A stretch of 64,000 bases of DNA from Paremcibacter congregatus (GTDB lineage: Bacteria > Pseudomonadota > Alphaproteobacteria > Sphingomonadales > Emcibacteraceae): the NCBI RefSeq assembly GCF_006385135.1, contig NZ_CP041025.1, positions 3,069,501 to 3,133,500 on the forward strand, given 5' to 3'. Below are positions 35,648 through 44,270 of this stretch, one piece after another (the first letter of the stretch is position 1; each line of letters opens with the position of its first letter). Below the pieces are notes generated by a model. That model made no database searches. It saw only the letters and a list, made by a program, of their open reading frames with translations, and was not told the origin of the DNA. The translations under genes were made by a program, and so were the position numbers.

Positions 35648-36001
35648 ATGATCCAGTTTCTGATCCACTACGGCCTGCATTTTCTCGCCCCCGGGCTGAT
35701 CGCGTGGATTTTCTTCCCGCAGAGCTGGAAAAAGGCCTGGATCATCATGCTGGCCACGATGCTGGTCGATCTGGATCACCTGCTCGCCACGCCTCTGTTT
35801 GACCCCGCGCGATGCAGCATCGGCCATCACCCGCTGCATTCCGGTCCCGCCATCGGGCTCTATCTTCTGCTGCTGGCCGCGACGCTGGTCCCGCCGCTCC
35901 GCCGGGCCGTCCCCGCCCGCCTGATCCCCCTGAGCCAAATGATCCTGCTCGGCCTGCTGTTCCATATGCTGACCGATTATCAGGATTGCCTCTGGATGTA
36001 A
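35648..36001 (+). CDS. DUF6122-type small membrane protein
   Basis: A 117-residue membrane protein with about three or four helices. It starts IQFLIHYGLHFLAPGLIAW, has WIIMLATMLVDLDHLLATPLF with a D-x-D-H motif, then a GHHPLHSGPAIGLYLLLL segment, and ends HMLTDYQDCLWM. The conserved His and Asp at membrane edges (HYGLHF, DLDH, GHHPLHS, DYQDC) resemble membrane metal-dependent hydrolases such as the YdjM/LexA-induced family, and I associate it with DUF6122. A purine-rich GAGAGAAAGAAAGAA precedes the ATG. It lies between the toxin-antitoxin pair and a palindromic repeat. Function unknown. Confidence 0.65.
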   Translation: MIQFLIHYGLHFLAPGLIAWIFFPQSWKKAWIIMLATMLVDLDHLLATPLFDPARCSIGHHPLHSGPAIGLYLLLLAATLVPPLRRAVPARLIPLSQMILLGLLFHMLTDYQDCLWM

Positions 36002-36447
36002 CCTTGTCGCGCCGGACGGGTGGGCACACCCCTTCCCCCCCCACCTCGTCATTACCCGACTTGATCGGGTAATCCAAGCAGGCCTCACCAAAGGACTAGA
36101 TTACCCGATCAAGTCGGGTAATGACGGCGGAAAAGGTATGAAGCGTGTAAATTGTTGTGAAAATTCCGTAATTCCGTAATTTAGCAGGGTACAACCACAC
36201 CTCTCTAGTCGTAAAAACTCCTTGACTTGCAACTCAACAATACGGACAGTAACCAGAATAGGCTTAAGAGGGGATTATCGACCCAAAGCGGACTTTAAAC
36301 ACATAAGAAAACCTAACTATATACAGCGTAAAAAAGTCAAAATTTCAATCAATACGACAGAAAAGCACTTGAAACAAAAGCTCCCATTCCTTTCTAGGAA
36401 GAGTGCGTTACAAGTAATAAATCAAAAATTTGAGGTAAACAGTCACT
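36002..36447. other. intergenic accessory region, AT-rich in its second half
   Basis: It contains the nested palindromic repeat (36047-36126), then AT-rich DNA with a short tandem duplication AATTCCGT-AATTCCGT near 36165. A frame of 84 codons from a TTG near 36222 has no ribosome site and no family resemblance, and is not called. Confidence 0.4.
36047..36126. repeat. nested palindromic intergenic repeat
   Basis: A perfect 28-bp inverted repeat (arms 36047-36074 and 36099-36126) with a 24-nt loop. Each arm is itself a palindrome, TTACCCGA-CTTGA-TCGGGTAA. This form recalls the many GGGAT/ATCCC-type palindromic repeats scattered in alphaproteobacterial intergenic regions. It can fold as one long hairpin or two short ones. 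Confidence 0.85.
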
Positions 36448-37920
36448 ATGATAACGAAATCACTCGGAGTGACTGAAACCGAGCGTGTACTCGCAGAGTT
36501 CTGTGAGCGTTCCTTTCTTAAACTCTGGAGTTACCCCAACCCATTCAAGGACGACGGCCATGAGCTATGTGATCTCCTCGCTGTATTCGGTGACTACGTC
36601 TTCATTTTTTTTGATCGCGAAAACCAGCTTCCCGAAGCACCTAAAAAAGATCCGCAAATCCTCTGGGATCGATGGAAGCGCAAAGTAATTGATCGCCAAG
36701 TCAAGACGGCTAAGGGTGCAGAGCGATACATCCGAAGCGGGCGGTCTATCTTTCTCGATGCGAAGGGAACAACGCACTTTCCACTTGAAATCAACCCGAA
36801 GAAGTCAATTATTCACAAGATCATTGTCGCGCACGGAGCGAAGGAAGCCTGCGTTCAAGCCTCAGATCAAAATATCTATGGAAGTCTTGCGATCGCCTAT
36901 AGGGAAACAAAAAGTGACCAAACACACCCCTTTCACGTCGAGGTTGATAAGCAAGACCCCATTCATATTTTCGACGGCCATAATATCTCGATTGTATTGG
37001 GTGAACTAGATACGGTTACCGACTTCTCAAGGTATCTCGACGAAAAGCTACGCGCCATAGAGAAGTTTGATTCGTTGGTATATTGCGGTGAGGAAGACTT
37101 GCTCGGACACTATCTCCTCAACTATGACAAGGATACTGAACAACACATCATTGGTACGAAACGTGACGATGTGAATTGCGTGCTGATCGGTGAAGGTGAG
37201 TGGCACGATTTCATAAATACCGATCTCTACAAAAACACCAAGAAAGAAGATCGTATTTCCTATTACTGGGATGAGCTAATTCAGCGAACTTGCCAAAATG
37301 CCTTGAACGGAGATCTTGGGGGGAACTCGGACCTTTTGCGTGGAGAGAGTGCAATATTCGAGATGGTGAAGGAGCCACGCTTTATACGCCGTGCGCTTAC
37401 TAACAGGATCAAGCAAGCTATCATTAATTTTCCCGACCACTCAGAACAGTTCACTCGCCACGTGACCTTTTTTCCGTCTCATCTTCCGAGTGTTGGCTAT
37501 GTGTTTTTCCAGCTCAGGGTTCCAGCGGATTTCCGGAAAGAATCCGACTACCTAGACAAGCGGAGAACGCTACTGGAAATTGCGTGTGGCGCAGCAAAGA
37601 ACAAGTTTCCTCATCTGACCAAGGTTATCGGTATTGGGATGGATGCTCCCAAATTCGCGGGTGGCACAAATTCGGAAGACTTCGTTCTTCTGCCCTGTGA
37701 GACTTGGGCTGACGACATGCGCGTGTATTACGAAGAACTGAACCAAGAATGGAATTTTTTTGGAACGCCACAGCTTGAGCAATACAATGAGCACGTCACG
37801 CAGTTTGTTCCACCATCTGCCACTACTGCACGAGCCATCCGACCAAACCTCAAGGTGGGACGCAATCAGCCGTGCCCATGCGGATCAGGTAAAAAGTACA
37901 AGAAGTGCCATGGGGCCTGA
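36448..37920 (+). CDS. uncharacterised protein with C-terminal SEC-C motif (possible nuclease)
   Basis: A 490-residue protein without an established function that I can name. The last 20 residues, [19 protein letters not shown], are a textbook SEC-C zinc motif (C-P-C-G-S-x8-C-H), found at the end of SecA and of many unrelated proteins. The N-terminal ~60 residues have [19 protein letters not shown], then [19 protein letters not shown] plus RENQ: a helix with Glu, then Asp and a hydrophobic strand ending in D-R-E. That order recalls a PD-(D/E)xK-type nuclease core, with the usual Lys not obvious. Base and codon composition are visibly AT-richer than around it, suggesting transfer. It lies between a palindromic repeat and an XRE gene. 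A defence role is a hypothesis. Confidence 0.7.
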   Translation: MITKSLGVTETERVLAEFCERSFLKLWSYPNPFKDDGHELCDLLAVFGDYVFIFFDRENQLPEAPKKDPQILWDRWKRKVIDRQVKTAKGAERYIRSGRSIFLDAKGTTHFPLEINPKKSIIHKIIVAHGAKEACVQASDQNIYGSLAIAYRETKSDQTHPFHVEVDKQDPIHIFDGHNISIVLGELDTVTDFSRYLDEKLRAIEKFDSLVYCGEEDLLGHYLLNYDKDTEQHIIGTKRDDVNCVLIGEGEWHDFINTDLYKNTKKEDRISYYWDELIQRTCQNALNGDLGGNSDLLRGESAIFEMVKEPRFIRRALTNRIKQAIINFPDHSEQFTRHVTFFPSHLPSVGYVFFQLRVPADFRKESDYLDKRRTLLEIACGAAKNKFPHLTKVIGIGMDAPKFAGGTNSEDFVLLPCETWADDMRVYYEELNQEWNFFGTPQLEQYNEHVTQFVPPSATTARAIRPNLKVGRNQPCPCGSGKKYKKCHGA

Positions 37921-37953
37921 TCTCGCTCAATATGCTCACTTTAGGCCATCAAG

Positions 37954-37977
37954 GTCCGCTTTTGGCCGAAAGCGGAC
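37954..37977 (+). terminator. hairpin after the SEC-C gene
   Basis: GTCCGCTTT (37954-37962) pairs with AAAGCGGAC (37969-37977) around TGGCCG, about 35 nt after the stop. A T tract is lacking, so it may be a palindromic repeat rather than a true terminator. Confidence 0.45.
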
Positions 37978-38083
37978 ACCGGGGATATATAAATTCTTGT
38001 GAAAATCATTATCCATATCAATGCTTCTATAATTTCACATTACAGCTTGGTAGATTTCCTAATCCTATTTGTAAAATCCGATT

Positions 38084-38329
38084 TTAGACTTTCAAGCGCA
38101 GCCCCAAGCCACCAGTTGTCGTTTCTCCCTTGGCAAGGAAAATGATGCCTGCGGCTTCTATGGCTTGCTTGATAGCTGCCAGGTTTCCGCTGCGGGGAGT
38201 CCGTGCGCCTTTTTCAAAGTCAGATAGCGTTTTAACGGCAACCCCTGCGGACTTCGCAAGCCCCCCCTGTGACATGTTCAATAAAGCGCGGGCGGCGCGA
38301 CATTGTGCTGCGGTAATATCTGTCGTCAA
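38084..38329 (-). CDS. XRE-family helix-turn-helix regulator
   Basis: An 81-residue Cro/CI-type DNA-binding protein. It has ITAAQCRAARALLNMSQGGL, then AKSAGVAVKTLSDFEKGART, the full five-helix HTH_3 pattern, and a short tail (IIFLAKGETTTGGLGLRL) of the kind found in many alphaproteobacterial solo XRE proteins. The start is a TTG (38329); no ATG is in frame upstream. A perfect palindrome lies 40 nt upstream, a likely own operator. It is convergent with the SEC-C gene and divergent from a short, probably broken frame. It may regulate either neighbour or only itself. Confidence 0.85.
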   Translation of the reverse strand: MTTDITAAQCRAARALLNMSQGGLAKSAGVAVKTLSDFEKGARTPRSGNLAAIKQAIEAAGIIFLAKGETTTGGLGLRLKV

Positions 38330-38368
38330 AATATTATACTTTCGCGCTTGTAATTCCCAATAAAATTT

Positions 38369-38387
38369 GTTACTTATTATAAGTAAC
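38369..38387. promoter_or_regulatory. perfect palindrome, candidate XRE operator
   Basis: GTTACTTAT-T-ATAAGTAAC, a perfect 9-1-9 palindrome between the XRE gene (start 38329, minus) and the frame at 38459 (plus). Size and place fit a Cro/CI-type dimer site controlling one or both directions. Confidence 0.65.
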
Positions 38388-38458
38388 TAAATCGACCCGA
38401 AAAGGTGCGCCAACACCTTATCGAGTCTAACCACACCCAACCTTGAAAGGAGGCTGGC

Positions 38459-38653
38459 ATGGCTAACTCACGTTTTAGCATATCTTATCCCGTCTTGTTA
38501 ACCAATAGCTTATCCAATTTCTCCTTTTTTCCGTACAACATACCTGCTCAGCGGTCAGAAGTCTGGATGCCCTCCTTCGAGGGCATGACGGTGGAGCGGG
38601 GGTATGGTGCGACAGAGAAGGCGACAGCTTTCGACAAAGGAGAGCTGAGATGA
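38459..38653 (+). pseudogene. short frame with perfect ribosome site, probably a truncated gene
   Basis: AAAGGAGG (38446-38453) lies 5 nt before an ATG, an excellent start, divergent from the XRE gene across its palindromic operator. The frame encodes only 64 residues (starting MANSRFSISYPVLL) and its second half is made of a palindromic intergenic repeat (38567-38586). The most likely reading is a gene whose 3' part was replaced by repeat insertion or deletion. A real small protein cannot be excluded. The N-terminal part resembles nothing I know. Confidence 0.4.
38567..38586. repeat. short palindromic repeat
   Basis: ATGCCCTC-CTTC-GAGGGCAT, a perfect 8-bp stem with a CTTC loop, flanked by GG and GACGG. 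It is of the interspersed palindromic kind, distinct from the repeat at 36047-36126. Confidence 0.6.
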
Positions 38654-38670
38654 CAAAGGAGACCCGAGAT
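38633..38670 (+). repeat. 19-bp tandem duplication of a ribosome site and start codon
   Basis: GACAAAGGAGAGCTGAGAT (38633-38651) is followed directly by GACAAAGGAGACCCGAGAT (38652-38670), two mismatches. Each copy brings an AAAGGAG and an ATG. The first ATG (38650) opens a 17-codon frame overlapping the real gene start at 38669. Confidence 0.75.
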
Positions 38671-39400
38671 GAAGACGGATATGTCCGCCCTGCCCCCCGC
38701 TGAGCGGGTGCAATTGCGCAAGATCACGGCGGCGCTGGTCGAGAGCTATCGCGCGGCGGCGAAACGTGGCCGCAGCCAGAAACAGCGTCAGGCCCAGATC
38801 ATCGCCGTGATCCTGTGCCCCGCCCCGAAAACCCCTAAATCCTCCACGCCCCCCGCCGCCAAACCCTCCGCGCCTTCCCGGTCCCCGTCCCTGCTGATCC
38901 AGGTCAACCGCCGTCTGCCGAAAGACCTGTGGCGCAGCGCGACGGCACTTCCCCCCGCCCACCGGGTGGCAACTCACCGGGTCGAGACTCTCCGGGTGGA
39001 GACATTGCGCCGCTGTAACCGGCTGCTGCGGCGGGCGGACGCGCGGGAGGGCGGCGGTGCGGACAGTTTTATGGCCGCTGTGCGTGATCGGGGCATTTTG
39101 CTCTATCACCGGGACGGCAGCCCGCTGAACCGGCTGCTCACCCCCGCGCAGGCGGCGGACCAGGCGGCGGAGCGGGCGCTGCTGCATCTGCGGCGGCATA
39201 TCTTCGCGCTGGAGGAGCCGACCGATGATCTGAGCGCGCTGGGGGAGCTGCTGCGCTCTCTCGGCTGGATCGACGAGGACGCGCCGCGCGGCGTGCATCT
39301 GCTCGGCCGCACGGTGGAGGCCCGCGCCGAGGTGATCCGCGATATATTCCGCCGGATGGTCGCGCGGCTGCCCCGGCCGTCCGCCTCCGCCCCGCCTTAA
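38669..39400 (+). CDS. Arg/Ala-rich protein of unknown function
   Basis: A 243-residue soluble, strongly basic protein with no family I can name. The N-terminal ~45 residues form a helix (VQLRKITAALVESYRAAAKR). A Pro/Ser-rich linker with APKTPKSSTPPAAKPSAPSR is at ~50-75. The rest is helical, with an internal duplication VETLRVETLRR and TPAQAADQAAERALLHLRR. It ends Pro/Ala/Ser-rich. Codon use is extremely GC-rich, in contrast with the AT-rich genes just upstream. AAAGGAGACCCGAG precedes the ATG, within a 19-bp tandem duplication. Whether it belongs with the XRE locus or the conserved rnd block is not clear. Confidence 0.6.
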   Translation: MKTDMSALPPAERVQLRKITAALVESYRAAAKRGRSQKQRQAQIIAVILCPAPKTPKSSTPPAAKPSAPSRSPSLLIQVNRRLPKDLWRSATALPPAHRVATHRVETLRVETLRRCNRLLRRADAREGGGADSFMAAVRDRGILLYHRDGSPLNRLLTPAQAADQAAERALLHLRRHIFALEEPTDDLSALGELLRSLGWIDEDAPRGVHLLGRTVEARAEVIRDIFRRMVARLPRPSASAPP

Positions 39401-39497
39401 AAATGCCCCTGGCAACAGACTTAACAGTTGCCTCTTTGCCCCGGTTAACGCTATAGTTTGTCTTGTGTTTTAAAGTTTTCAGAATAAAGGGACATTT

Positions 39498-40112
39498 ATG
39501 TCAATTGAACTGCATCGGGGCGATTTGCCGGACCATGTGAAATTTACCGGCTCCGTGGCGATCGATACGGAAACCATGGGGCTTAACCCGCACCGCGACC
39601 GGCTGTGCCTGATCCAGCTGTCCAGCGGCGACGGCACCGCCCATCTGGTGCAGATCGCCCAGGGCCAGACCAAGGCGCCGAACCTGAAAGCCATGCTGGA
39701 AGACCATCATCTGACCAAGATTTTCCATTACGCCCGGTTTGACGTGGCGGTGCTCAACAAATATCTCGGCGCCCGGGTGCGGCCGGTCTATTGCACCAAG
39801 ATCGCCTCGCGCCTGGTGCGGACCTATACGGACCGGCATGGCCTGAAAGACCTGTGTCGGGAACTGATCGGTGTTGATCTGTCAAAGAAACAGCAGAGTT
39901 CCGACTGGGGCGCTGACGAGCTGTCCAACGAACAACGGGAATATGCCGCCTCTGACGTGCTGCATCTGCATAAACTGATGAACCGGCTGAATGTGATGCT
40001 CGACCGGTCGGGCCGCCGCGACCTGGCCCAGTCCTGCTTTGATTTTCTCCCGACCCGCACCGATCTCGATCTGCTCGGCTGGCCGGATGAAGATATCTTC
40101 GCCCATAGTTAA
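39498..40112 (+). CDS. rnd: ribonuclease D-type 3'-5' exonuclease
   Basis: A 204-residue DEDD-family 3'-5' exonuclease, the short alphaproteobacterial form of RNase D that lacks HRDC domains. The DEDDy residues are visible: D and E in GSVAIDTETMGLNP (Exo I), D in KIFHYARFDVAVL (Exo II), and Y and D in EQREYAASDVLHLHKL (Exo III). In E. coli RNase D trims tRNA 3' ends. The gene precedes lptC-lptA-lptB-rpoN, a conserved alphaproteobacterial order. A ~300-nt gap before lptC contains a possible promoter. Confidence 0.9.
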   Translation: MSIELHRGDLPDHVKFTGSVAIDTETMGLNPHRDRLCLIQLSSGDGTAHLVQIAQGQTKAPNLKAMLEDHHLTKIFHYARFDVAVLNKYLGARVRPVYCTKIASRLVRTYTDRHGLKDLCRELIGVDLSKKQQSSDWGADELSNEQREYAASDVLHLHKLMNRLNVMLDRSGRRDLAQSCFDFLPTRTDLDLLGWPDEDIFAHS

Positions 40113-40413
40113 AACCTGCGCCCGCGCAAGACGACAGGGGCCCGCAACGGGGCTCTTGAAGTCGCCGCGGGAAGATATTACATTTATACTATGGATCGGG
40201 ACGGACAAACGACGACACAGGGCGTTTCCATTGTTTCGCCATGATTACCGTTCATATCAGGTGTCTTAGGCATGACGCACAGGCCCGGATAGAACAGACT
40301 AGAATAAAACAGAATAAACGAAGAAAAAGTGCCGCGCACGGCAGTATTTTAACACGCAAGTGAGGCCCGGACCGCAAGTCCCCATATGCCCACGCCATAA
40401 CAGGACCTTGTCT
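40113..40413. other. intergenic region between rnd and lptC
   Basis: About 300 bp without a credible gene. A weak promoter candidate for lptC is TTGAAG (40156-40161), 17 bp, TACATT (40179-40184), with TATACT just after. Nothing else stands out. Confidence 0.35.
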
Positions 40414-41130
40414 ATGACCGTAGACAACAGATACGAGACATCACCCGGCATGCCCGATCCGCTGCGCAGTCTGCAGCCGACAGCGCCGGTGAGCTATCGT
40501 CAGAACCAGCGGGAAATCAATCGTATCTACTGGCTCAAGATCATTGTGCCTTCGCTCGCGGCGGTCGCGCTGGTGACGCTGGTGCTGTGGCCGGTGCTCA
40601 ACAGCGCCGAGGGCAGTTTTACCCTGGCCATGGACCGGCTGGAAGAACGCGACGAGAATGCCAAGCTGGTCAAGCCACGCTATGTCGGGATCGACAACAA
40701 CAATCACCCGGTCAATATTTCCGCCGAAACCGCCTTTCGCAAGAGTAATGATGACAAGGATTATTACCTGAAGAACCTGCTGGCCAACATGCAGATGAAG
40801 GATGGCACCGGTATCGAAATCAACGCCACCAGCGGCATGTTCGATTCCAAGGCCCAGGAAATCGTGCTCGACGGCGCGGTCGATATCCATACCAACAATG
40901 ATTTCAGCATCAAGACCAACCAGGCGACCTTCCTGATCAATGAGAAAATCGTCACCGGCAACAGCGGCGTCAGCGGCGCCTCGCCCTTTGGGGACTTTTC
41001 CGCCGAAAAATTTCACATCGACGTGGATCAGGAAATCATCCGCCTGAAAGGCAATGTGCTGCATCACTATAACCCGGACAAGTTCACGGAGACGATCTCT
41101 CCCGCGGGCTCCCCGGACAAACAACAATAA
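40414..41130 (+). CDS. lptC: LPS export ABC transporter periplasmic protein LptC
   Basis: LptC anchors the periplasmic Lpt bridge to LptBFG and passes LPS to LptA. The product is 238 residues from the ATG at 40414: a cytoplasmic ~45 residues, one membrane helix (WLKIIVPSLAAVALVTLVL), then a periplasmic jellyroll with PRYVGIDNNNHPVNISAETA, then MQMKDGTGIEINATSGMFDS and VDIHTNNDFSIKTNQATFLI. It is longer at the N terminus than E. coli LptC, as is usual in alphaproteobacteria. lptA follows after 25 nt. Confidence 0.9.
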   Translation: MTVDNRYETSPGMPDPLRSLQPTAPVSYRQNQREINRIYWLKIIVPSLAAVALVTLVLWPVLNSAEGSFTLAMDRLEERDENAKLVKPRYVGIDNNNHPVNISAETAFRKSNDDKDYYLKNLLANMQMKDGTGIEINATSGMFDSKAQEIVLDGAVDIHTNNDFSIKTNQATFLINEKIVTGNSGVSGASPFGDFSAEKFHIDVDQEIIRLKGNVLHHYNPDKFTETISPAGSPDKQQ

Positions 41131-41155
41131 CCCATAGCTGACAAGGGAAAAAATC

Positions 41156-41761
41156 GTGCTGAACGCCCTCAAGATATCCTGGACATCGAAAGCCACCGCC
41201 CTTTTATGGGGCCTGGCCCTGCCGCTGCTGGGGACTGCCCCCGTCAGCGCCCAGGTGACGACAGAAACAACCACCCAAGTTGCCGGCAATGGCCCCGTGG
41301 ACATCAGCCGCGATGTCTATATCAGTTCCAATGACTGGGAAGCCAACCTGAAGAAAAATATTGCCGTTTATATTGGCGATGTGGTGGTCAAGCAGAAAGA
41401 CCTGACGCTTTATTCCGATCGCATGACGGTATTTTTTCAAGGCAGCGAAGCCGCCGATAAAACCATCACCCGTCTTGATGTGTCCGGCGGGGTCAAGCTG
41501 ACCACCAAAAACGAAACCATCGAAAGCACCTGGGGCATTTATGATGTGGAAGAAAAGATCGTCACCCTCGGCGGCAATGTGCTCCTCAAAGCCGAGGAAG
41601 GCGAAACCCGCAGCGAGCGTCTGACCTATGATCTTGACAGCGGCGTGATCACCATGCAGGGCAAACCGACGAAAGATGGCCGGGTCACGGGAAAATTCAC
41701 TCTCCCCGAAAAGAAAAAAGATCCCTCCGGCGGGACAGAAAAACAGAACGACAGGCCATAA
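41156..41761 (+). CDS. lptA: LPS transport periplasmic protein LptA (OstA-like)
   Basis: LptA forms the periplasmic beta-jellyroll bridge that carries LPS to LptD. The 201-residue product has a signal peptide ending near APVSA-Q and the OstA_N fold: NIAVYIGDVVVKQKDLTLYS and DRMTVFF, then LDVSGGVKLTTKNETIES and VTLGGNVLLKAEEGETRSER (the repeated G-x-V-x-V/L strands). The C-terminal tail is polar and Lys/Asp-rich. Translation starts at a GTG (41156) with AAGGGA upstream. It lies between lptC and lptB. Confidence 0.9.
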   Translation: MLNALKISWTSKATALLWGLALPLLGTAPVSAQVTTETTTQVAGNGPVDISRDVYISSNDWEANLKKNIAVYIGDVVVKQKDLTLYSDRMTVFFQGSEAADKTITRLDVSGGVKLTTKNETIESTWGIYDVEEKIVTLGGNVLLKAEEGETRSERLTYDLDSGVITMQGKPTKDGRVTGKFTLPEKKKDPSGGTEKQNDRP

Positions 41762-41826
41762 TCTCACGGATTTATTAATCAAATCGTTACCCTCACCGGG
41801 CTATACTGATGCCATAAAAAGAAGAT

Positions 41827-42609
41827 ATGAATAAAATGCCAACAACAACACTTCAGGATGACGCCACCGCAACCGCACCGCAGCTCAGCAGCGGGCTGGT
41901 GATTGATGCTGTGGAAAAGAAATTCCGCAAGCGCCCCGTCCTGAAAGGCGTCAGCCTGCAGGTCAAAACCGGAGAGGTCGTCGGCCTGCTCGGGCCTAAC
42001 GGCGCTGGCAAGACCACGACATTCTATTCCATGATCGGCCTGATCGACCCCGACGCCGGGCGGATTTTGCTGGACGGGCATGATATCACCCGCCTGCCCA
42101 TGTATCGCCGGGCCCGTCTGGGCATTGGCTATTTGCCGCAGGAAGCGTCTATTTTTCGCGGCATGACGGTGGAAGAAAACATCTGGTCTGTGCTTGAGGT
42201 CTGCGAACCGGATCACAAGATACGCGAAGAAATGCTCGAAAGCCTGCTGACGGAATTTTCCATCACCCATATTCGCCATGCCTCGGCCCTGGCCCTGTCC
42301 GGCGGGGAACGTCGGCGGGCGGAAATTGCCCGGGCGCTGGCGACGCGGCCATCGTTTATTTTGCTGGATGAACCCTTCGCGGGAATCGATCCAATTGCCA
42401 TTTCAGACATTCGTAATCTGGTGTCCCATCTGAAAGATCGGGGCATCGGGGTTTTGATCACCGACCATAACGTCCGGGAAACCCTTGATATCATTGACAG
42501 AGCGTACATCATCCACGACGGGCAGGTCTTGATGACCGGCACACCGGAAGAAATTGTCGCCAACGAGGATGTTCGTCGTGTATACTTAGGGGACAGCTTT
42601 AGCTTATAA
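41827..42609 (+). CDS. lptB: LPS export ABC transporter ATP-binding protein LptB
   Basis: LptB is the ATPase of the LptBFG transporter that extracts LPS from the inner membrane. The 260-residue product has Walker [12 protein letters not shown], a Q-loop in [20 protein letters not shown], the ABC signature [15 protein letters not shown], Walker [16 protein letters not shown] and the H-loop [10 protein letters not shown]. The [11 protein letters not shown]-type region and the GDSF-like C terminus (YLGDSFSL) are typical of LptB. It is followed 17 nt later by rpoN. Confidence 0.96.
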   Translation: MNKMPTTTLQDDATATAPQLSSGLVIDAVEKKFRKRPVLKGVSLQVKTGEVVGLLGPNGAGKTTTFYSMIGLIDPDAGRILLDGHDITRLPMYRRARLGIGYLPQEASIFRGMTVEENIWSVLEVCEPDHKIREEMLESLLTEFSITHIRHASALALSGGERRRAEIARALATRPSFILLDEPFAGIDPIAISDIRNLVSHLKDRGIGVLITDHNVRETLDIIDRAYIIHDGQVLMTGTPEEIVANEDVRRVYLGDSFSL

Positions 42610-42626
42610 AGCGGGGTAAGAAAAAT

Positions 42627-44156
42627 ATGGCTCTTTCGCCAAGAATAGAATTAAAATTATCGCAATCACTGGTCATGACACCCCAGTTGCAGCAGGCCAT
42701 CAAGCTTCTGCAATACTCCAATATTGACCTGGTAGATTTCGTCGCCCAGGAGATTGAAAAAAATCCCCTGCTCGAAGTCGGCGACAGCTCCCCTTCATCC
42801 GCCGCGGAAGATATCAATGGCGCGAAAACGAAAGAAGGCAGCGAGGCCACCTCAGACGATTATCTCACCAACCCTGGCGCGGAAAACCTGAACAGTGAAG
42901 CAGCGCTCGACACCAGTTTCGACAATGACTTTACCAACGACTGCATCAATGACGGCGTACAGAAGTCCCCCACAGACAATGATATGGGCCTGACCTCCAG
43001 TTCGATGATCGGCAATGGCGGCAGCAGTTTTGATCAGGCCGGCAGCGGCTTTGACCTGCGGCTCAGTGAAGAAATTTCCTTAAGCGACCATTTGCTGGAT
43101 CAGCTTAATCTGCTGGCGCTCGACCATCATGACAAGTCCATCATTCGGTTTCTCGTCGGCATGCTTGATGATGCCGGCTATCTGTCCGAAAGCACCCCCG
43201 ACATCGCTGAACGTTTTAACTGTGACGTTGCAGAAATCGAGAAACTCCTTGACGTCGCCCAAGGTCTGGAGCCCGTCGGGGTTTTTGCCCGCGATCTGAG
43301 CGAGTGCCTGAAGCTGCAACAGAAAGCCAATGATAGGCTCGATCCAGCCATGGAAGCCTTGCTCGACAATCTGGAACGGCTGGCCAAACGGGACTATAAT
43401 GGCCTGATGCGGATCTGCGGCGTTGATGAGGAAGATTTGCGTGACATGATCAGCGAGATACAGGCGCTGAATCCCAAGCCCGGACAGATTTTTGGCAACC
43501 CGGTGTCCCAATCCGTGATCCCCGACGTCTTTATCCGCAAGAACCCCAAAGGCAACTGGATCGTCGAACTCAACAGCGAAACCCTGCCCCGGGTCCTGTT
43601 CAACAATCATTATTTCACCGAAATACAGGACCTGACCAAGAAAAAGGAAGACAAGGAGTATCTCGCCGAATGCGCCGCCTCCGCCAGCTGGCTGGTCAAG
43701 GCGCTTGATCAGCGGGCACGAACAATTTTGAAAGTCTCGTCAGAACTTGTCAAACATCAAGAACTTTTCTTTGAGAAAGGGGTAAAATACCTCAAACCGT
43801 TAAATTTAAAGACCATTGCGGATGCCATCGAAATGCATGAAAGTACTGTGAGTCGCGTGACTTCGAATAAATTCATCTCCACCAACAGGGGAATCTTCGA
43901 ACTGAAGTATTTCTTCACCACCGCCATCTCCTCGGTCGAGGGCGGCGAGAGTCATTCTTCTGAATCCGTCAAACATGCGCTGCAGTCCCTGATCGATGAT
44001 GAGGACCCCAAAAAGATTTTATCCGATGACAAGCTTGTGGAAATTCTAAAGTCCCAAGGCATTGATATCGCTCGCAGAACGGTTGCCAAATACCGTGAAG
44101 CGTTACATATACCCTCCTCTATCCAACGCAGGAGGATCAAGAATGCTGCTTTCTAG
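42627..44156 (+). CDS. rpoN: RNA polymerase sigma-54 factor
   Basis: Sigma-54 directs polymerase to -24/-12 promoters with AAA+ activators. The 509-residue product has region I (LKLSQSLVMTPQLQQAIKLL), an acidic region II (~55-135) rich in Asn/Ser/Asp, a core-binding region (~140-300), the helix-turn-helix with TIADAIEMHESTVSRVTSNK and the RpoN box ARRTVAKYRE that reads the -24 element. It follows lptB, the usual order. A -24/-12 site is seen upstream of the PEP-CTERM gene in this window. Confidence 0.97.
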   Translation: MALSPRIELKLSQSLVMTPQLQQAIKLLQYSNIDLVDFVAQEIEKNPLLEVGDSSPSSAAEDINGAKTKEGSEATSDDYLTNPGAENLNSEAALDTSFDNDFTNDCINDGVQKSPTDNDMGLTSSSMIGNGGSSFDQAGSGFDLRLSEEISLSDHLLDQLNLLALDHHDKSIIRFLVGMLDDAGYLSESTPDIAERFNCDVAEIEKLLDVAQGLEPVGVFARDLSECLKLQQKANDRLDPAMEALLDNLERLAKRDYNGLMRICGVDEEDLRDMISEIQALNPKPGQIFGNPVSQSVIPDVFIRKNPKGNWIVELNSETLPRVLFNNHYFTEIQDLTKKKEDKEYLAECAASASWLVKALDQRARTILKVSSELVKHQELFFEKGVKYLKPLNLKTIADAIEMHESTVSRVTSNKFISTNRGIFELKYFFTTAISSVEGGESHSSESVKHALQSLIDDEDPKKILSDDKLVEILKSQGIDIARRTVAKYREALHIPSSIQRRRIKNAAF

Positions 44157-44208
44157 TTTATTCCAACGCGGGAAAAATACAGATAGCGTTTCCCGTGGAA
44201 AGCAGTCC

Positions 44209-44248
44209 ATCCGGATCAGGTGAAATATCATATTTCATCTCTCCGGAT
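44209..44248 (+). other. long imperfect hairpin between rpoN and hpf
   Basis: ATCCGGA...GTGAAATAT pairs with ATATTTCATC...TCCGGAT with a small internal loop. A second, shorter CGGGAAA/TTTCCCG pair lies before it (~44169-44196). It may act as a weak terminator or RNA-stability element for rpoN. Confidence 0.5.
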
Positions 44249-44270
44249 TTTAGCGGAAGTTTGTGCAAAC

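Noticed and set aside
36222-36476. 84-codon frame before the SEC-C gene
   Set aside because: Starts at a TTG with no ribosome site, overlaps the SEC-C start and has no coding resemblance.
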